The notes under the pieces are model-generated. The model searched no databases. It worked only from the letters and a program-made list of their open reading frames with translations, and had not been told where the DNA came from. From Pseudomonas plecoglossicida NBRC 103162 = DSM 15088 (GTDB taxonomy: Bacteria > Pseudomonadota > Gammaproteobacteria > Pseudomonadales > Pseudomonadaceae): DNA of 64,000 nt. Each line of letters opens with the position of its first letter. Position 1 is the first letter of the stretch. Location of the stretch: positions 1 to 64,000 of the forward strand of contig NZ_BBIV01000032.1 in the NCBI RefSeq assembly GCF_000730665.1, read 5' to 3'. The translations under genes were made by a program, and so were the position numbers. Below are positions 9,214 through 17,580 of the stretch, one piece after another.

Positions 9214-10368
9214 ATGAAAACGCAACTCAAGGCAGTGGCCCGCAAACTCATCTCGCCCTCCCTGCGCTATGAAATCAGAACCGTTTCAAGCACGTTACGG
9301 GACATGGCCGGTCGTGCCTGTTTCTGGCGCTGGGAGATCGCCCGCTTCAAGCTGCAGCAGGCCAGCCCTTACGAAATCCTCTATATCGGCAGGAAGCAGC
9401 AGCGCGAAATGGCCAAGCTGCTGATTGGCGGCAAGGCGCCTCGCGATGCCGGGCAGCCGCAGGAGCCGGCGCCTGCGGCTGGCCAGAACCATGTGGTGGT
9501 GGTCAGCGAAATGCCCAGCGCCGGCGCACTGTCGGTGCCCCATTACCTGAGTGCAGTGGTGCCGCTGGGGCGTTCGCTGGACGATATCACCGGGCGCTAT
9601 GACAGCGAATTGCGTCGCAGCATTCGCAAGAACCGACCGCTGTACGAGATGCGACAGACCTTTGACGACGATGAAATCGCCATGGCCGACCGTGAGTTGC
9701 TGCGGCCCTATGCCACCGCCCGCCAGGGCATCCATGCTGCGCAGTTTGCTACCGAGGAGGTGTTCAGGCTGGCCAAGGGCGTGGGCCGGCTTGACCTGAT
9801 CAGCTTGAACGGTGAAGTGGTGGCCTGCCATTTGGGCTGCGAGATCACCCGTGGCGGCAAGCGCTACTGGAGCACCCTGCGTTTCGGTTACTGCGAAGCG
9901 GTGTTTTCCGACGCCAAGCGACTGCGTGAAGTCAACTCCATCACCACCTTCATGGCATTGGAGTGGGCCCTGCAGAATGGCTACGACTATTACGACATCG
10001 GCCTGTGCCTGGCGCGGCCGGATGACGGCTTGCTCAAGTGGAAGCGCCGGCGCGGCGGCGATATCGACTCGTTGGGCAATCACGCCTATATGTTCGTGCG
10101 CCTGCCCCGAACCGGCACAGCGCAATTTCTCTGGGACACACCGCTGTTTGCCATGGAGGGCAATAAATTGACGTTGCACCTGGGCCTTCCTGACGGCGCC
10201 ACGGATGAAGAAGTGGCCAGCCGTTATCACGAAATGGTCTTTGGCGGGTTGCACAAGATCTACCTGTATGGCGCCAAAAGTGCCGGGGAGTCGTTCCTGG
10301 AAACCTTGCGCACGCGCTATGCCACGTTCAAGTCACCGCCCCAGCTGGAGCGCGTGGCGTCCAGCTGA
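9214..10368 (+). CDS. FemAB/GNAT-like transferase (BioF2-like acetyltransferase domain)
   Basis: A 384-aa protein. The segment YDIGLCLARPDDGLLKWKRRRGG is typical of the C-terminal half of FemAB-like/Acetyltransf_6 GNAT enzymes, where a Lys-rich LxxWKxxxG closes the acyl-donor site. It is preceded by LDLISLNGEVVACHLG, another usual GNAT-fold strand pair. Such enzymes in polysaccharide loci transfer aminoacyl or acyl groups to sugars or lipid carriers; the donor here is unknown. There is no signal peptide. AAGGA lies about 12 nt before the ATG, a long spacing. It is followed after 70 bp by a GT61-like gene in the same direction, so the two may form a small operon ahead of the EPS export genes. 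Confidence 0.7.
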   Translation: MKTQLKAVARKLISPSLRYEIRTVSSTLRDMAGRACFWRWEIARFKLQQASPYEILYIGRKQQREMAKLLIGGKAPRDAGQPQEPAPAAGQNHVVVVSEMPSAGALSVPHYLSAVVPLGRSLDDITGRYDSELRRSIRKNRPLYEMRQTFDDDEIAMADRELLRPYATARQGIHAAQFATEEVFRLAKGVGRLDLISLNGEVVACHLGCEITRGGKRYWSTLRFGYCEAVFSDAKRLREVNSITTFMALEWALQNGYDYYDIGLCLARPDDGLLKWKRRRGGDIDSLGNHAYMFVRLPRTGTAQFLWDTPLFAMEGNKLTLHLGLPDGATDEEVASRYHEMVFGGLHKIYLYGAKSAGESFLETLRTRYATFKSPPQLERVASS

Positions 10369-10438
10369 GCAGATCCGCCAGGCCGGTAACAGTCCCTTTG
10401 CTGCAGATCCTTGTCCTGTGCCCCGAGGAGGCCGCTTC

Positions 10439-11557
10439 ATGCAAAGCGATATCTCGAAACTCAGTGATCATCCGGTAGCCAGCGATCATGCCTGGACGTT
10501 GGCGGCCTACCGGCACATGGCGCGAAAGCGGCTGTTGCGCAAAGCCGATATCGATCTCAAAAACTTCGCCGAAACAACTTGGGATATCGCACCTGGGGAA
10601 ACTACCGTGTCACCGCCAGCCATCTACCTGCCCGATCAGCTGGCACGGGTTACCGGCTGGGAGGCCAAGCGCTTCTTCCCGTACGTGCATCCGGCGCGGA
10701 CCATGGAGGGCGGTATCCAGATGGAGCAGGGGCCGACTCGGGGTCATCTGTTCAAGGACGTCTGGCTGATCGATGGCGCACTCTACAAGGGCAATGCCAG
10801 CCATTGGCTGTCACTCAAGCCCAGCAATTTCCCGAGTATCGTCGTCGAGCATGAAATTGAGCGTGGCGCCGCCTACTGCACGCAAAACGGCAATACCTGG
10901 TTCGGCACCTGGTTGATGGAAGACTGTCCAACCTATGCCTTGGCCTGCAACGAGGGAGTGCCGATTACCACCGCGCCCTCGGCACGCTACCCGCTGTTCA
11001 CCCAGGGGCCGGCCTATGAGCAGTGGCTGGGCATGCAGCCCTTGCGCTTGCGCAGCGCCTTCTTCCATGAGCTGGTGCTGTTCGATGATGTCAGCAACAA
11101 CCGCAGTCGGCACCTGCGTTACCGTGCCATGGGTGACAAACTCTTGTCGCATGTGGATGCAACACCGCACCCAGGCGTGTTCATCCTGCGTGGAAGTGAC
11201 GGCGACCTGCGTCTGTTGCGCAATGAGCTTGAAATCGCCGAGCACCTGCGAAAGCACCGCGGTTTTCGGGTGATCAACCCGATGCAATCGGATGTGCCGA
11301 GCATCGTGGCGGCCTGTGCAGGGGCCAGGACGGTGATCGGGGTGGAAGGCAGCCAGTTGGTCCATGGCGTCAACGTGTTGCAAACCGGCGGCAATCTGCT
11401 GGTGTTGCAGCCGCCGAACCGTTTCGTCAGCTACTACAAGTACCTCACGGATCGTGATGGCCAGCATTTTGCATTCGTTGTCGGTATGCCCCAGGGCGAC
11501 GGTTTTACCGTCGACATCGATGAAGTCGAACGTACGCTAGACCTTCTGCCGTCATGA
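10439..11557 (+). CDS. glycosyltransferase family 61 (DUF563)-like protein
   Basis: A 372-aa protein. The C-terminal third (VEGSQLVHGVNVLQTGGNLLVL) matches the pattern of DUF563/GT61 glycosyltransferases, where a conserved Gly-x-H/E-Gly loop is followed by a hydrophobic strand and a Pro-rich turn (QPPNRF). The preceding HPGVFILRGSDGDLRLLRNELEI recalls the family's usual 'VYISR..A..R...NE' stretch. The start at MQSDIS is supported by GAGGAGG 7 nt upstream. No signal peptide or transmembrane helix is apparent, so it is probably cytoplasmic. It is likely coupled to the preceding FemAB-like gene and to EPS or another surface glycan. Family call moderate; sugar unknown. Confidence 0.7.
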   Translation: MQSDISKLSDHPVASDHAWTLAAYRHMARKRLLRKADIDLKNFAETTWDIAPGETTVSPPAIYLPDQLARVTGWEAKRFFPYVHPARTMEGGIQMEQGPTRGHLFKDVWLIDGALYKGNASHWLSLKPSNFPSIVVEHEIERGAAYCTQNGNTWFGTWLMEDCPTYALACNEGVPITTAPSARYPLFTQGPAYEQWLGMQPLRLRSAFFHELVLFDDVSNNRSRHLRYRAMGDKLLSHVDATPHPGVFILRGSDGDLRLLRNELEIAEHLRKHRGFRVINPMQSDVPSIVAACAGARTVIGVEGSQLVHGVNVLQTGGNLLVLQPPNRFVSYYKYLTDRDGQHFAFVVGMPQGDGFTVDIDEVERTLDLLPS

Positions 11558-11893
11558 ACGGTTTGGGAAACGCAATGATTCGTACCTGTTCTCGCCGGTG
11601 AAACAGTTCCATGCGGCTGAAAAACGGTTTTGCAGACTTTCAGCACCTTCGAGAAACGGCGAGATTGAAAATGCAATATCGCTCAATTTCAAATACTTGC
11701 TCGTTGGTTATATAGTGAAGTCTCAACTGCAATTTCTGGGTGGCAGTAAATTGACGAACAGTGAGGCGGGTCATTGAATTTTATTATGGTGTCGGATCAT
11801 TGACGTAGTGTCATTGTGCCCATAAGCTCCAATCACCAGCAGTCAAATCTTCTGACAAATCCACAGTCACTGTCCTCTTTTCTGGAGGGGAAC
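11558..11893. promoter_or_regulatory. AT-rich upstream region of the EPS locus with FleQ-like boxes
   Basis: This 336-bp gap is clearly AT-rich against a GC-rich background. It contains one strong FleQ-like box (annotated separately) and two weaker look-alikes (from 11770, and 11791-11804). A TATAGTG element at 11711-11717 could be a -10. The region most likely carries the promoter for the small protein that follows and perhaps for the whole EPS operon. Confidence 0.5.
11742..11755 (+). promoter_or_regulatory. candidate FleQ binding box
   Basis: GGCAGTAAATTGAC matches 12 of 14 positions of the FleQ consensus as I recall it (GTCAATAAATTGAC). FleQ is the c-di-GMP-responsive regulator of EPS and adhesin genes in Pseudomonas. 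The location about 140 bp before the first small gene of the EPS export block fits that role. Confidence 0.45.
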
Positions 11894-12070
11894 ATGCGCT
11901 CGACCTTGTTCATCAAATCGATTTTCTTGTTGGTGTTACTGAGCGGTGCAGCACGAGCAGCTGATTCATACATGAACCAGTCGAATATTGTTCCTTTAAC
12001 TACCGCAGGTTGGCTTTTTACCTTTGCAGTCATTGGCTTCGTGGCGGTAGCCAATAGAAAGAAGATCTAA
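11894..12070 (+). CDS. 58-aa secreted mini-protein with PEP-CTERM-like C-terminus
   Basis: A tiny protein with two parts. Residues 1 to about 23 form a signal peptide (basic start, hydrophobic core, GAARAA cleavage region). A short polar linker then leads to VPLTTAGWLF, a hydrophobic helix and a basic NRKKI end. That tail follows the PEP-CTERM plan (V-P-x-P-AA-x-WLF, helix, Arg/Lys cluster), with LTT in place of the usual LPA. GGAGG sits 5 nt before the ATG, an excellent ribosome site. It stands alone 313 bp before the Wza-like gene. No exosortase is encoded in the window. It could be an exosortase-type substrate, a sorting-signal relic, or a small membrane protein of the EPS machine. Coding status rests on the ribosome site and the two-part architecture. 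Confidence 0.65.
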   Translation: MRSTLFIKSIFLLVLLSGAARAADSYMNQSNIVPLTTAGWLFTFAVIGFVAVANRKKI

Positions 12071-12172
12071 GGTTTCATCCCGTTGGTAGTCCAGAAGTTT
12101 GTATTTATTACCGCAATGCCAGCAACTTGACGCAGTACCAGAGGTTTTGGGGTTTGGGACCTGGCAGCTCAC

Positions 12173-12200
12173 TTGTCAATTTTCCAACCATTGCTATATT
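12173..12200 (+). promoter_or_regulatory. candidate sigma-70 promoter for the EPS export genes
   Basis: TTGTCA (12173-12178) and TATATT (12195-12200) are 16 bp apart. A partial FleQ-like sequence beginning GTCAATTT overlaps the -35 element, which would suit repression or c-di-GMP-dependent activation. The rest of the 313-bp gap (12071-12383) shows nothing else I can name. Confidence 0.4.
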
Positions 12201-12383
12201 CCACTAGCCAGCGCCCCATGGGGGCGATGGGCAGCAAGGGCAGGCAAAGCGGCATCGCGGTAATGGGCCTCCAGGATTGGCAGGCCAGCGCAGCGGGTTC
12301 GAGGCTGCGTCGTGGAGCGAGAGGTTTGCAGTTGTTCTCATTCAGTGCTCTTAACCCGGGCCGTTTGGCCGGAGGGATCCCTC

Positions 12384-12923
12384 ATGGCGCGTTTGCTGAT
12401 TTCCATGTTCTGCGTTCTGCTCGCCTGGTCTGGCGCGAGCGTTGCCGATGACAAAGCGTACCTGCTCAGCCCCGGCGACAAAGTCCTGATTTCCGTGTGG
12501 CAGGAAGACACCCTGCGCCAGGAAACCGTTGTCCTTCCCGACGGCAGCATCACCTTCCCCCTGGCGGGCCGCATCGATGTGGCCGGTCTCGACGTGACCG
12601 CAGTCGCCAACAAGGTCACCCAAGGCTTGAAACCCTACCTCGCCGACCCGAACGTCAGTGTTGTCGTGACCGGCACAGCCGGCAATCTGGTGTACGTTCA
12701 AGGCAAGGTGATCAAGCCCGGCCCGGTCTCGATGACCGGTCCTACCGCAGTACTGCAGGCCCTGAGCATGTCGGGTGGAATGGACAAATTCGCCGACGAA
12801 AGTGCCATCAAGGTGATCCGCGGCCAAAAAGTGATGCCGGTACGTTACAACGACCTGGTTTCCGGGCGTGACATGTCCACCAACTTCCAACTGCAGGCTG
12901 GCGATACGCTGGTCGTACCTTGA
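12384..12923 (+). CDS. Wza-like polysaccharide export protein (short form)
   Basis: A 179-aa periplasmic/outer-membrane export protein. A cleavable signal peptide (about residues 1-21, ending ASVA) precedes a Poly_export domain (LSPGDKVLISVWQED, LPDGSITFPLAGRI, DPNVSVVV) and one SLBB-like beta-grasp unit (VQGKVIKPGPVSM). It lacks a lipobox and the C-terminal amphipathic helix of full-length Wza, so it is the short EpsA-type form and probably works with the separate barrel protein that follows. The start at MARLLIS is favoured by GGAGGG 8 nt upstream; the longer frame has no signal peptide. First gene of a tight four-gene export block. Confidence 0.9.
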   Translation: MARLLISMFCVLLAWSGASVADDKAYLLSPGDKVLISVWQEDTLRQETVVLPDGSITFPLAGRIDVAGLDVTAVANKVTQGLKPYLADPNVSVVVTGTAGNLVYVQGKVIKPGPVSMTGPTAVLQALSMSGGMDKFADESAIKVIRGQKVMPVRYNDLVSGRDMSTNFQLQAGDTLVVP

Positions 12924-12948
12924 CACTTCTAACAATTAAGAATTTCTA

Positions 12949-14064
12949 GTGCCTATTTTTCGACCAAAGCGTGTTGCAGCAGCAATCATGATGATGCCGC
13001 TCGCAGGGGTGGTTAATGCCGCCAATTGGCAGTCTACAGTCGTGGTCCCGACGACTGTCGAGTACGACAGTAACCCATTGCTCCTGACGTCCGAGGAGAA
13101 AGGTGTGACGCGTACCATCATTGCACCTGACTACAACCTGATCGGTCAGTTCGACCGCGACCAGTTGCGCCTGGGCCTGGGGATGCATCTATTGCGTTCT
13201 TCCGACCGCTCGGTGGTCGACGACCGTGAAGACCCCAACCTGAGCCTGGGCTGGCAGCGCCAGACCGAAACCGGTGGCTTTGGCCTGCTGGCGCAGTACA
13301 ACGAAAGCTCGACGCTGTCCGGCACGGTGCTCGATACCGGCGTGGTGACCACCGACGGCACGCAGAAGATGTCCTCGCTGACGGCCAACTGGAGCAGCGC
13401 GGTGACCGAGCGCAGCACCCTGGCCAACGAAACCCGCTACAACCATGCCCGCTACGACATCGACACCCTGACCGGCTACGACGAGTACTCCAACTATTCG
13501 AGCTGGACCTACGCCTGGAGCGAGCGCACCGACCTGATCACTGGCCTGGAGGCCCGGCGTTACGAGCCCCAGGACACCACCACGGCGATCGCCAGCAACA
13601 GTTACGTGCCCAGCCTCGGCATCAAGCACCTGTTTTCCGAACGCCTGGAAGGTGCCGCGCATATCGGCGTCAACAAAACCACAGGCTCCGGTGGTGGGCG
13701 CCGCGGTGAAGGGGGGGCGTCGCTGTTCTATCGCGGTGCGCGTGCCGAGGCCAGCCTTAGCGCCGATCGCAGCACAGTGGCCAGCGCCGAGGGCGGTTTC
13801 GCTGAACTGGACATGGTGCGCGGTGGCTGGAGCTACCTGGTCACCGAAACCAGCCGGGTGGGGGTCGAGGCTACTTGGCAGGACGCCAAGGGCGAAACGC
13901 CCAATACCCTGCAGACCTACAGCGTGTGGGCCAGCCGCGAGCTCTCGCGGGCCTGGGACATGCGGTTCTCGTTGATGTACAAGGAGCGTCAGCAAGATGG
14001 CTTGCCAGATGCTGAAGCAACGATTGTTGGAATGACGCTGACATACCGATATCCCGACATCTGA
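12949..14064 (+). CDS. EPS-locus outer-membrane beta-barrel protein
   Basis: A 371-aa protein with a GTG start and signal peptide (cleavage near NAAN). The rest is alternating amphipathic strands ending in an aromatic/polar C-terminal strand (MTLTYRYPDI), as expected for an outer-membrane barrel. Its size and position directly after the short Wza-like protein and before Wzz match the barrel protein of PEP-CTERM-type EPS loci; this is inference from architecture. It would form the outer-membrane exit pore or organise the exporter. The 25-bp gap to the export gene and 21-bp gap to the Wzz gene indicate one transcript. Confidence 0.8.
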   Translation: MPIFRPKRVAAAIMMMPLAGVVNAANWQSTVVVPTTVEYDSNPLLLTSEEKGVTRTIIAPDYNLIGQFDRDQLRLGLGMHLLRSSDRSVVDDREDPNLSLGWQRQTETGGFGLLAQYNESSTLSGTVLDTGVVTTDGTQKMSSLTANWSSAVTERSTLANETRYNHARYDIDTLTGYDEYSNYSSWTYAWSERTDLITGLEARRYEPQDTTTAIASNSYVPSLGIKHLFSERLEGAAHIGVNKTTGSGGGRRGEGGASLFYRGARAEASLSADRSTVASAEGGFAELDMVRGGWSYLVTETSRVGVEATWQDAKGETPNTLQTYSVWASRELSRAWDMRFSLMYKERQQDGLPDAEATIVGMTLTYRYPDI

Positions 14065-14085
14065 CTTTCGCAAGGGTGGCCACTG

Positions 14086-15654
14086 ATGAAATCCGAGTAC
14101 GAGCTTTCCCTCAAAGACTACATCGCCATCATCAAGGACCGCGCCTTGTTGCTGGGGGTGAGTATCGTAGTCGTGCTGGCGGCGACCGTGGGCGTCGCGC
14201 TCAGCGTGCCGCCCCTCTACCAATCGACCGGCACCATCCTGGTGGAATCGCAGCAGATCTCCCCGGACCTGGTGTCGGCGGGCAACAACAGCTTTGCCGA
14301 CGAGCGCATCGAGGTCATTCGCCAACGCGTCATGACCCGCGAGAACCTGCTGCGGATCATCGACAAGTACGGCCTGTTCGCCGACAAGGGCCGGCAGTTC
14401 AGCCAAACCGACAAGATCGAGCAGATGCGCAATGCGATCGTGGTGGCCACGCTCAGCACCTTCATCAAGGGGCGGGGCGAAGCGACCGTGGCCTTCACCG
14501 TGTCCTACGAGGACAAGCGCCCGGAAGTCGCCAAGGAAGTGGCCGACGAACTGGTGACACTGTTCCTCAATGAAAACATCAAGCAGCGTACCGAACGCGC
14601 CACCGAGACCACGGAGTTTCTCTCCCAGGAAGCCAACAAGCTGGGTGCGGAGTTGGCCGACCTGGAAAACCAGCTGGCCGACTTCAAGCAGACCCATGCC
14701 AATGCCTTGCCGGAAAACCAGCAACTGCGCATGAGCATGCTGTCGCGTGCGGAACTGGAGTTTCGCGAAGTCGATCGCGATTACAAATCGGCCCAGGAAG
14801 AACTGCGTTACCTCGAGCTGGAACTGTCGGCTGCCTCTGCAGGTGTGAGCAGCCAGGCTGCCAATGGCAAGCCGACAACGGCCGACCAGCCGCAGGACCT
14901 GGCGAGCCTCAAGGCCGAGTACGCCCGGCTGATGACCAAGTACAAGGAAGCGCACCCGGACGTGCAGGCGGTCAAGCGCAAGATCGAAGTGCTGCAGGCC
15001 TCGGGCGAGAAGGGCATCGCTGCGGCGGCATCGCTGAACCTCGATGCAGCCCGGGTGCGGACCAAGATGGCAGCGGCGCAATCGCGCATCGCCTCGCTGG
15101 CTGAGCAGAAGCGTCAGCTGACCACCAAGATGGAAGCCTACGAGGCCGACATCCTCGAGGCACCACAGGTGGAGCGCGGCCTGATCACCTTGATGCGCGA
15201 CCACGACAACGCGCGCAAGAAGTATGAAGAAATCCGCAACAAGGAAATGGGCGCGAAGATCACCGAAAGCCTGGAGCAGGAAAACAAGGCCGAGCGCTTC
15301 GTGCTGCTTGAGCCGCCGCTGATGCCGGAAAAACCGGTCAAGCCCAACCGCAAGAAAATCGTCGCCCTGGGCCTGGTGCTGGCACCGACCGTGGGTGGTG
15401 GGCTGGTGATGTTGCTGGAGATGCTCAACCAGCGTGTGCGCGGCGTCGGCGCGCTGGAAAGCGTGTTGGGCAAGCGGGTGCTGGTGGCGGTGCCGTATAT
15501 CGCGACCCAGGCCGACAGGGCCAGGCGGCGAAAATGGCTGATGATGCTTATCGTCGCCGGTTTGGTCCTGGTGGCTATGCTGATGGTGGTCGTCCATGTC
15601 TTCTACATGCCGTTGGACGTCCTGCTGTTTAAAGCTATGGCGCGGTTTGAATAG
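14086..15654 (+). CDS. polysaccharide co-polymerase / chain-length determinant (Wzz, GNVR type)
   Basis: A 522-aa inner-membrane protein. A transmembrane helix follows the short cytoplasmic N-terminus (residues about 22-42). Next come a periplasmic Wzz domain and long coiled coils (about 170-400), a Pro-rich LMPEKPVKPNRKK, and a second helix just after it. A further C-terminal hydrophobic segment is present near 485-510, so this has one more helix than simple Wzz proteins. It controls EPS chain length and partners the tyrosine kinase encoded 11 bp downstream. The start at MKSEYELSLKDY is supported by AAGGGTGG upstream. Confidence 0.9.
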   Translation: MKSEYELSLKDYIAIIKDRALLLGVSIVVVLAATVGVALSVPPLYQSTGTILVESQQISPDLVSAGNNSFADERIEVIRQRVMTRENLLRIIDKYGLFADKGRQFSQTDKIEQMRNAIVVATLSTFIKGRGEATVAFTVSYEDKRPEVAKEVADELVTLFLNENIKQRTERATETTEFLSQEANKLGAELADLENQLADFKQTHANALPENQQLRMSMLSRAELEFREVDRDYKSAQEELRYLELELSAASAGVSSQAANGKPTTADQPQDLASLKAEYARLMTKYKEAHPDVQAVKRKIEVLQASGEKGIAAAASLNLDAARVRTKMAAAQSRIASLAEQKRQLTTKMEAYEADILEAPQVERGLITLMRDHDNARKKYEEIRNKEMGAKITESLEQENKAERFVLLEPPLMPEKPVKPNRKKIVALGLVLAPTVGGGLVMLLEMLNQRVRGVGALESVLGKRVLVAVPYIATQADRARRRKWLMMLIVAGLVLVAMLMVVVHVFYMPLDVLLFKAMARFE

Positions 15655-15665
15655 GGAACGCAGCG

Positions 15666-16472
15666 ATGGACAGAATTACGCCCGCTATTGGAAAGAACCT
15701 TCACCAGATTGCACCCACGTCAGTGGAAACACCGAAAGCGCCGATGCTGGCGGAAAAGTCCGCACTTCCAGGCGAGTTCGATTATGTGCGGACCAAAGTG
15801 GTCCCGCTGCGCGCGGATCACCTGGAGCGCAATCGGATTGTGTCGTACAACAAGAATTCGAACATGAGCGCAGCCATCGACTTGTTGCGCACGCAAGTGC
15901 TCAAGACCATGGACGAAAACGGTTGGCGCACCCTGGGGATCACCTCGCCGACCCCCGAGGCCGGCAAGACCGTGCTCGCAGTGAACCTGGCCATGAGCAT
16001 TGCCCACCACACCACCAAGACCGCTTTGCTGGTGGACTTCGATCTGCGTCGGCCGCGGGTCGGCAGTACCCTGGGCTTGCCGATGGACAAGGCGCTGAAC
16101 GATGTGCTCAGCGGCAAGGCGTGGCTGGAAGAGGCGCTGGTCAACCCGACGCTGCCCCGCTTTGTGGTGCTGCCGACCCGCGAACCGATCCCGATGTCCA
16201 CCGAAATGTTGTCCTCGCCCAAGGTCGACGACATGATCACCGAACTGCGCGACCGCTACGAGTCGCGCATCTGCATTTTCGACCTGCCACCGTTACTCAG
16301 CTCCGATGACGCAATGACCGTGCTGCCGAAGCTCGATTGTGTGCTGCTGGTAGTGGCAAACGGCATGAACAGCAAGAAGGACATCGAGGATTGCCTGTAT
16401 CACCTGGCCAACGCCAATCTGGTCGGGGCGGTGCTGAACAAGGCGGATGAGCAGCCGCGGACTTACTACTAA
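15666..16472 (+). CDS. EPS tyrosine autokinase (CpsD/BY-kinase ATPase domain)
   Basis: A 268-aa cytoplasmic bacterial tyrosine kinase. It has Walker A (PEAGKT, Lys101), Walker A' (LLVDFDLRRPRVG) and Walker B (ICIFDLPPLLSSDD), the three hallmarks of BY-kinases. The C-terminus ends in RTYY, a minimal tyrosine cluster for autophosphorylation. In Wzx/Wzy systems it cycles with the Wzz protein encoded just upstream, here as a separate polypeptide. It is the last gene of the forward export block; a hairpin follows and the next genes run the other way. Confidence 0.9.
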   Translation: MDRITPAIGKNLHQIAPTSVETPKAPMLAEKSALPGEFDYVRTKVVPLRADHLERNRIVSYNKNSNMSAAIDLLRTQVLKTMDENGWRTLGITSPTPEAGKTVLAVNLAMSIAHHTTKTALLVDFDLRRPRVGSTLGLPMDKALNDVLSGKAWLEEALVNPTLPRFVVLPTREPIPMSTEMLSSPKVDDMITELRDRYESRICIFDLPPLLSSDDAMTVLPKLDCVLLVVANGMNSKKDIEDCLYHLANANLVGAVLNKADEQPRTYY

Positions 16473-16494
16473 ACCGCGCCGCCCGCGAGGCCCG

Positions 16495-16514
16495 ATCGCC
16501 GGCTTGCCGGCGAT
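16495..16514. terminator. hairpin between convergent genes
   Basis: Arms ATCGCCGGC and GCCGGCGAT are separated by TT and lie between the kinase stop and the galE stop. The same core recurs at the paired repeat near 41.9 kb and in the hairpin near 60.6 kb, so it is probably a REP-type unit that also serves as a bidirectional terminator. There is no T-tract. Confidence 0.5.
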
Positions 16515-16548
16515 TGGGGCCGACCCGATCATGCATCCGTAAGCATGC

Positions 16549-17514
16549 TCAACGCCGCCACGGATACGCGCGTTCCCAGTTCCAGGCATGCCCGACAATG
16601 TCTTCCAGCCGTGCAAACTGCGGCGTCCAGCCGAGGATGGTTTTCGCCCGCTCGGCATCCGCGACCAGCCTCGCCGGGTCACCTTCTCGACGTGCGGCCT
16701 CGATCACAGAGATTGGCCGCTCCGTCACCGCCCGCGCGGTATCGATCACTTCCTGCACCGAGAACCCCAGCCCATTGCCCAGGTTGAATGCCGTGCTGGC
16801 ACCCCTCTCGTGCAGGTACTTCACGGCCAGTGCATGCGCCGAAGCAAGGTCCGCCACATGCACATAGTCACGCACGCAGCTGCCATCCGGCGTGTCATAG
16901 TCGTGGCCGAACACGGTGACTGCCTCACGCCGCCCGGACGCTGCCTGAAGGATCAGCGGGATCAGATGTGTTTCCGGCTCATGGCATTCCCCTAGCAACC
17001 CCTCAGGGTCAGCCCCCGCCGCATTGAAATAGCGCAAGCACACCGACCTCAAGCCATAGGCGCGGTCGAAGTCTTCGAGTATCTGCTCGACCATCCACTT
17101 GCTGCGCCCATAGGGGTTGATGGGCGCCTTGGGGTGTTGCTCATCGATGGGGACATACTGCGGGTCGCCATACACGGCGGCGCTGGAGGAGAAGATCAGT
17201 TGCTTGATATCGGCCCGGACCATGGCCTGGAGCAAGGTCAGTGTGGCCGCGACATTGTTCTGGTAATACTTGCCAGGGTCGCTGACCGACTCGCCCACCT
17301 GGATGAAAGACGCGAAGTGAAACACGGCGTCGAAGTGGTAATCCGCAAACAACCTGTCCAGGGCACCGGCATCGGCGATATTCAGTTCGACCCATTCGAT
17401 ATCAGGCGCCGGGGCCTCGATATCGGCGACCACCACGTTATGTCCGTCAGCCACCAGGTGCTTGACCATGTGCGAGCCGATATAACCTGCACCGCCGACA
17501 ACCAAGTACTTCAT
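16549..17514 (-). CDS. galE: UDP-glucose 4-epimerase
   Basis: A 321-aa short-chain dehydrogenase/reductase epimerase. The NAD-binding GGAGYIGS lies at the N-terminus, the catalytic SSAAVYG serine/threonine region follows, and YGRSK supplies the Tyr/Lys pair. The C-terminal part has RYFNAAGADPEG and DGSCVRDYVHV, both characteristic of GalE. It interconverts UDP-glucose and UDP-galactose (or the N-acetyl forms) to feed the EPS glycosyltransferases. AGGAGG lies 5 nt before the ATG. It is in the reverse orientation with the glycoside hydrolase and polymerase genes. Confidence 0.92.
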   Translation of the reverse strand: MKYLVVGGAGYIGSHMVKHLVADGHNVVVADIEAPAPDIEWVELNIADAGALDRLFADYHFDAVFHFASFIQVGESVSDPGKYYQNNVAATLTLLQAMVRADIKQLIFSSSAAVYGDPQYVPIDEQHPKAPINPYGRSKWMVEQILEDFDRAYGLRSVCLRYFNAAGADPEGLLGECHEPETHLIPLILQAASGRREAVTVFGHDYDTPDGSCVRDYVHVADLASAHALAVKYLHERGASTAFNLGNGLGFSVQEVIDTARAVTERPISVIEAARREGDPARLVADAERAKTILGWTPQFARLEDIVGHAWNWERAYPWRR

Positions 17515-17580
17515 CCAATCCTCCTGGAACAGACGCAGCGTCGAATGCCTGGATTACAGGTCTGAATTGACTCTAGATGG

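Noticed and set aside
13189..15597. 802-aa open frame on the reverse strand
   Set aside because: It is antisense to the beta-barrel and Wzz genes, His/Gln/Arg-rich, and only a GC-codon artefact.
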